Positions 60,354 through 64,000 of a stretch of DNA of 64,000 nucleotides are shown piece by piece. How positions within the stretch are numbered: the first letter of the stretch is position 1; every line of letters starts with the position of its first letter. The notes below the pieces were generated by a model that was not told where the DNA came from, searched no databases, and saw only the letters and a program-made list of their open reading frames with translations. The position numbers and the translations under genes were made by a program. This DNA is from Fulvimarina sp039652615 (GTDB taxonomy: Bacteria > Pseudomonadota > Alphaproteobacteria > Rhizobiales > Rhizobiaceae). The stretch lies in assembly GCF_039652615.1 (NCBI RefSeq), contig NZ_JBDJAC010000011.1, forward strand, positions 1 to 64,000, written 5' to 3'.

Positions 60354-61385
60354 CTACTTCCCGTTGCCCCAATGGCGGCCGGTCGTCTCCAGCCCGAAGA
60401 AGCGGGGTGAGCGGGCGAAGGCGGCAAGGCCGGCAAGGGCCGGCTGAGGCTCGGTGATGACGTAGAGCGGAATCTCGCGCATCAGCTTCGAATGGGGCGC
60501 CTTGTCCTCGAAGGCCTGCCGCATCTTGCCATGGTCCACCAGCTTCATGATGCGTTTGAAGATACCGCCCGCGATATAGACGCCGCCGCGCGCGATGAAG
60601 ATCAAGGCAACGTCTCCGGCCATCCGGCCGAGATAGATCGAGAAAAGGTCCACCGCCTCGCGGGCCTGAGGATCGTTTCCAGCCTCCACCGCCTGGGTCA
60701 CGTCGGCGGGCTTTGCATGGACCGGCTCCACATCGTCGGCCTTGCAGATCGCCTGATAGAGATTCACGAGGCCGCGCCCGCACAGGATCTGTTCGCCGGA
60801 AACGCGCCCCTCGATCGTCCTGATATGCGGCCAGATCGCCCGGTCGCGTTCGGTGCGCGCACCGAGATCGATATGACCGCCTTCGCCGGCAACGGGAATC
60901 CACATATTGCGGGCGCGCACGAGACCGGCAACGCCAAGGCCCGTGCCAGGGCCGAGAACGGCGCGGCTCGCGCCCTCCCGGTGGATGCCGTGTCCGATCT
61001 CTTCGCGTGCGTCCTCGCCGAGCGAGGAAATCGCGAGAGCCTGCGCCTCGAAATCGTTGATGACGACGACCTCTTCGAGCCCCAGATCGGCGATCATGCG
61101 CCGCGGATGGATCACCCAGTGGCAGTTGGTGAGATCGATCTCGTCGCCGTCGATCGGCCCCGCAATGGCGAGGACCGCGCTCTTGGGCTGAATGGACGTG
61201 CGGTCCAGAACATTCGCCTGGATCGCCGCGTCGATCGTCTCGAACTTCTCGGTTTCGGCGATCTCGAAGAACTTCGGTTCGGCGAAGGCGTCCTTCAGGA
61301 TGGCGAAGCGGGCATTGGTGCCGCCGATATCCCCGATCAGGATCGGAAACTTCAGGAACGTGTCTGGTTGGCGCCGCGATGCCAT
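60354..61385 (-). CDS. glk: Glucokinase
   Basis: The 343-aa enzyme phosphorylates glucose with ATP. The ROK-independent bacterial glucokinase motifs are seen: ILIGDIGGTNARFAIL, LAIAGPIDGDEIDLTNCHW, VVINDFEAQALAI, GPGTGLGVAGLV and PVAGEGGHIDLG. ATG 61385 follows GGGAA; a frame to 61463 is longer without family match. Confidence 0.94.
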   Translation of the reverse strand: MASRRQPDTFLKFPILIGDIGGTNARFAILKDAFAEPKFFEIAETEKFETIDAAIQANVLDRTSIQPKSAVLAIAGPIDGDEIDLTNCHWVIHPRRMIADLGLEEVVVINDFEAQALAISSLGEDAREEIGHGIHREGASRAVLGPGTGLGVAGLVRARNMWIPVAGEGGHIDLGARTERDRAIWPHIRTIEGRVSGEQILCGRGLVNLYQAICKADDVEPVHAKPADVTQAVEAGNDPQAREAVDLFSIYLGRMAGDVALIFIARGGVYIAGGIFKRIMKLVDHGKMRQAFEDKAPHSKLMREIPLYVITEPQPALAGLAAFARSPRFFGLETTGRHWGNGK

Positions 61386-61479
61386 GTCGATATTCCCATT
61401 TTGATCATACGAGCATTTAGCCGGCCCGAGCCGAAAGGCAAAGCGCGTAAAACGGCCAGTCAAGGCCTTCCGTTCGCCG

Positions 61480-62442
61480 TCAGCGGTCGGGGCGTGGTTT
61501 CGGCAGCGGGATGTCGCCGAGATCGGGCGTCAAAGCAGCCAGCGCCGGTGCGCCGCCGGGCCCGGCTGTCAGGACTCTCTGGCAGGCACGGGGAAGATCC
61601 GCCATGGTGAGGTCCGGCTTCGGCTTGTAGGGTTTGGCGTTCGGCGGGGGCGGCTGCAAGGCGACGTCGAACCACCAGTCGAGATCGCCGCAGCCATCGC
61701 CGCTGCCTGTCGAGCGCTGTGGTTCGCAATTGGGCGAGCCCGGCTGGCAGAAGAGACGGACGTGAAAATGGGAGTCATGCCCGTAATAGGGACGGATCTT
61801 GTTCAGCCAGCGCCGGTCGCCACGCGTCGTCTCGCAAAGCTTCTTCTTGATGCCGGGATGGACGAGAATGCGCTGGACGCGTTCATCGCTCGCCGCAAGA
61901 TGGATGAGATCGCGATAGCTGTCGTCCCAGATGGTGTCGTCGACGGTGAGCTTGCCGTCCTTCAGAACCGAGCGGAACGGATAATCCTCCCGCGCGTCTG
62001 GGCTCAACCGCTCACCGGGCAGCGGCCGCAGCCAGACATCCGCATCGAGACCGACCTGGTGGGAGGAATGGCCGAAGGGCATCGGTCCGCCCCGCGCCAT
62101 GGACATGTCGCCGAAGAGAACGCCCGGCCAGATGCCCTGGCGCTTGGCCTTGGTGGCGAAATCCTTCAGGAAGGAAACGAGGACCGGGTGCCCCCAGCGC
62201 CGGTCACGCGATAGGCGCATGGCCTGCCATGCTTCACCGTCCGCCGGAAGCTGAGCGGCGCCCGCAAGGCAGCCCTTGGAATAAAAGCCGATGCTTTCAG
62301 TGGGCAGCGGCGCCGGGGACCGGGCGGTTTCGAAGAGTGTCTTCGCGGCGGGTTCCGCCGAGGCTGTCAGGGGCGAGAGGCTCAACGCGCAGCCAAGGAC
62401 GACCGATTTGGGCCATGCCAACATATTCCTTGAAACGCCCAT
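61480..62442 (-). CDS. mepA: Penicillin-insensitive murein endopeptidase MepA
   Basis: The 320-aa periplasmic metalloenzyme cleaves D-Ala-DAP crosslinks. It has a signal peptide (SVVLGCALSLSPLTASA), FGHSSHQVGLDADVW with His and Asp zinc ligands, and YYGHDSHFHVRLFC with the second His set. ATG 62442 follows GAGG at 7-bp spacing; the frame to 62589 is less likely. Confidence 0.93.
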   Translation of the reverse strand: MGVSRNMLAWPKSVVLGCALSLSPLTASAEPAAKTLFETARSPAPLPTESIGFYSKGCLAGAAQLPADGEAWQAMRLSRDRRWGHPVLVSFLKDFATKAKRQGIWPGVLFGDMSMARGGPMPFGHSSHQVGLDADVWLRPLPGERLSPDAREDYPFRSVLKDGKLTVDDTIWDDSYRDLIHLAASDERVQRILVHPGIKKKLCETTRGDRRWLNKIRPYYGHDSHFHVRLFCQPGSPNCEPQRSTGSGDGCGDLDWWFDVALQPPPPNAKPYKPKPDLTMADLPRACQRVLTAGPGGAPALAALTPDLGDIPLPKPRPDR

Positions 62443-62611
62443 GCTTTGCCTCGTCGATCCGTCTCGCCGCGCCGAAATTCGGCTAACCGGAAAGAGCTTG
62501 GAGCCCTCGGTATCGCGGCACTTGAGAACGGGAATGGCGAAGAGGTTCGTCGAAACGATGACGGCCCGGATCGAAATCCGGGCCCCCATCTGCAGTCTGC
62601 TTTGCGAAGGT

Positions 62612-63616
62612 TCAGGCCACGAGCATGGTCCTGATCGCGGACAGGTCCTTCAGCGGGGTTGCGGGACGCGCGCCGATCTTCTCGATGATGTGCGCGGCAC
62701 ATTCGACGCCGAGGCGGCCGCAGATCTCGCTCGGCATGCCGTCGATGTAACCCTTGAGGAAACCGCCGGCGAAGGCATCGCCCGCCCCCGTCGCATCGAC
62801 GACCTTCTCCACCTTGCGCGCCGGCACCACCGTGCGGGTCTGACCTTCGACCACGATGCAGCCCTTCTCGCTGCGCGTGACGACGGCGAGCCTGGGCGCG
62901 TCGCGGCCAAGGCCGTCGAGAGCGTCGTCGAGATTGTCGGTCTCGTAGAGCGACAGGGCCTCGGCCTCGTTGGCAAAGACGATATCGACCGTGCCGGAGC
63001 GCAAAAGATCGAGGAATTCGGCGCGGTAACGCTCGACGCAGAAGGAGTCCGACAGGCTCATGGCGACCTGGTTGCCGGCCTCGTGGGCGATCTTCGCAGC
63101 TTTGACGATCGCTTCCTTGGCGCGGGGCGGGTCCCAGAGATAGCCCTCGAAATAGGTGATCTTCGAGCCCTTCACGAGTTCCTCGTCGATGTCCTCGGGG
63201 CCGAGTTCGGTGCAGGCGCCGAGAAAGGTGTTCATCGAACGCTCGCCATCGGGCGTCACGAGGATGAGGCAGCGCGCGGTGGGCTCGCCGTCGCCGCTAT
63301 TGGGCGCGGTCTCGAAGGTGATACCGATCGAGCGGATGTCGTGGGTGAAGATCGAGCCGAGCTGATCGTCCGCGACCTTGCCGATATACGCGCCCTTGCC
63401 GTCGAGGCTCGTGAAACAGGCGGCCGTGTTCGCCGCGCTTCCGCCCGATGCCTCCATTCCCGGCGGCATCGCGCCGTAAAGCTGCTCGGCACGGCCTGTG
63501 TCGATCAGGGTCATGCCGCCCTTCTGGATGGACTCTGTCGTCAGAAAGTCCTCGTCGCAATGGGAAATGACGTCGACGATCGCGTTGCCGATGCACAGGA
63601 GGTCGGAATTGGCCAT
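62612..63616 (-). CDS. PfkB-family sugar/adenosine kinase
   Basis: The 334-aa kinase has LLCIGNAIVDVISHCDEDFL, EASGGSAANTAACF and VVDATGAGDAFAGGFLKGY with the catalytic Asp in GAGD. The pattern is closest to adenosine kinase-like PfkB members common in alphaproteobacteria. ATG 63616 follows AAGGA. Substrate cannot be settled from the sequence. Confidence 0.88.
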   Translation of the reverse strand: MANSDLLCIGNAIVDVISHCDEDFLTTESIQKGGMTLIDTGRAEQLYGAMPPGMEASGGSAANTAACFTSLDGKGAYIGKVADDQLGSIFTHDIRSIGITFETAPNSGDGEPTARCLILVTPDGERSMNTFLGACTELGPEDIDEELVKGSKITYFEGYLWDPPRAKEAIVKAAKIAHEAGNQVAMSLSDSFCVERYRAEFLDLLRSGTVDIVFANEAEALSLYETDNLDDALDGLGRDAPRLAVVTRSEKGCIVVEGQTRTVVPARKVEKVVDATGAGDAFAGGFLKGYIDGMPSEICGRLGVECAAHIIEKIGARPATPLKDLSAIRTMLVA

Positions 63617-63922
63617 GAAGATCCTTGTTGTGTGCGAATGCGCGTCGCCGTCGGTACTGGCGCCACGCTCGTCTCGATTGCCCGGTTCTGCCATCTCGAT
63701 ACCGAAAGAGAAAAGCTCTGGCTAGGCGAGGGGGCGTAATCGCTCTTCGGAATGGTCCAGCTGATGGTGCGGGACAGTCTTTCTGCACGCTTGTTAAGCG
63801 AACTGACACTGTTCTTTGTCTTCCCAATGTCAAGGAGGCATGATAGCGGATGCCGCCATCCTTTTGCACCGCACGCGCGTAGACCCCGCGTGTCGTCCTT
63901 AAGGCTCTTCGAAAGGACTGGC
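63617..63922. other. Divergent intergenic region before guaB
   Basis: These 306 bp lie between the minus-strand PfkB kinase and plus-strand guaB. No gene or clear regulatory motif seen; it should hold both promoters. A purine-responsive site upstream of guaB is possible but not visible to me. Confidence 0.5.
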
Positions 63923-64000
63923 ATGGCCCGCATCATCGAGACCGCTACCGGCACCACCGCTCTCACCTTCGACGACGTTCTCCTGCAGCCCGGGCATTCC
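63923..64000 (+). CDS. guaB: IMP dehydrogenase, N-terminal part (runs off window edge)
   Basis: The first 26 codons from ATG 63923 read MARIIETATGTTALTFDDVL then LQPGHS, the standard start of GuaB. The enzyme oxidises IMP to XMP, the committed step of GMP synthesis. The rest lies outside the window. AAAGGA precedes the start. Confidence 0.92.
   Translation, partial: MARIIETATGTTALTFDDVLLQPGHS

Noticed and set aside
1..64000. CRISPR arrays and rRNA genes
   Set aside because: No regularly spaced repeat-spacer structure and no rRNA-like sequence was seen; the repeats found are dispersed or of 9-bp period.

Overview
The window looks like a piece of chromosome from a Hyphomicrobiales (Rhizobiales) alphaproteobacterium. 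The evidence is high GC, the flagellar order flgB-flgC-fliE-flgG-flgA-flgI-motE-flgH with the rhizobial motor chaperone gene motE, an oxyR/catalase divergon, rpmI-rplT upstream of pheS, and many proteins of rhizobial type. Aurantimonadaceae would fit, but I cannot fix the genus from this sequence alone.

Region 1 (1-2668) is accessory DNA: the start of an IS5-type transposase running off the left edge, the C-terminal remnant of a thermonuclease-like gene, and a complete OLD-family ATPase/TOPRIM nuclease.

Region 2 (2669-12893) is an integrated element bounded by a perfect 47-bp direct repeat of the 3' end of a tRNA-Gln(CTG) gene. It carries, left to right: two small unknown genes, a DUF5906-type primase-helicase followed by short repeats that look like a replication origin, a small gene, an HK97 prohead protease and an HK97 major capsid protein, an unknown gene, a low-GC cargo pair on the opposite strand (a predicted proteasome-like Ntn hydrolase and a 68-aa protein), a cluster of strong RNA hairpins leading into an acidic repeat protein, a MerR-like regulator, a small protein and a tyrosine integrase next to tRNA-Gln. 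There is no terminase, portal or tail gene, so it reads as a capsid-encoding phage satellite rather than a prophage.

Region 3 (13-19.3 kb) is core or stress metabolism: tag (alkylation repair), a PQQ sugar dehydrogenase-like protein, a ferredoxin-reductase-like flavoprotein, and divergent oxyR and catalase.

Region 4 (19.5-33.4 kb) is the flagellar cluster: fliI and flgF on the minus strand, then motA, fliM, a membrane-anchored coiled-coil gene, fliN, fliG, flhB, an unknown gene, a GST, flgB, flgC, fliE, flgG, flgA, flgI, motE and flgH on the plus strand. These encode export ATPase and gate, C-ring switch, rod, P- and L-rings and stator parts.

Region 5 (33.4-64 kb) is housekeeping: tRNA-Glu, cell-wall enzymes (DUF882/M15, L,D-transpeptidase, PBP4-like DacB, MepA), glyoxalase I, a serine-rich secreted protein, a tandem cold-shock protein, rpmI-rplT, pheS and pheT separated by 8.5 kb, dgkA, two SPFH proteins with one NfeD, a NicO/DUF1007 metal transport pair, comM, gshB, sthA, glucokinase, a PfkB kinase and the start of guaB.

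A ~117-bp palindromic interspersed repeat with inverted ends and a second related repeat family recur through the core part, often starting exactly at the stop codon of the preceding gene.
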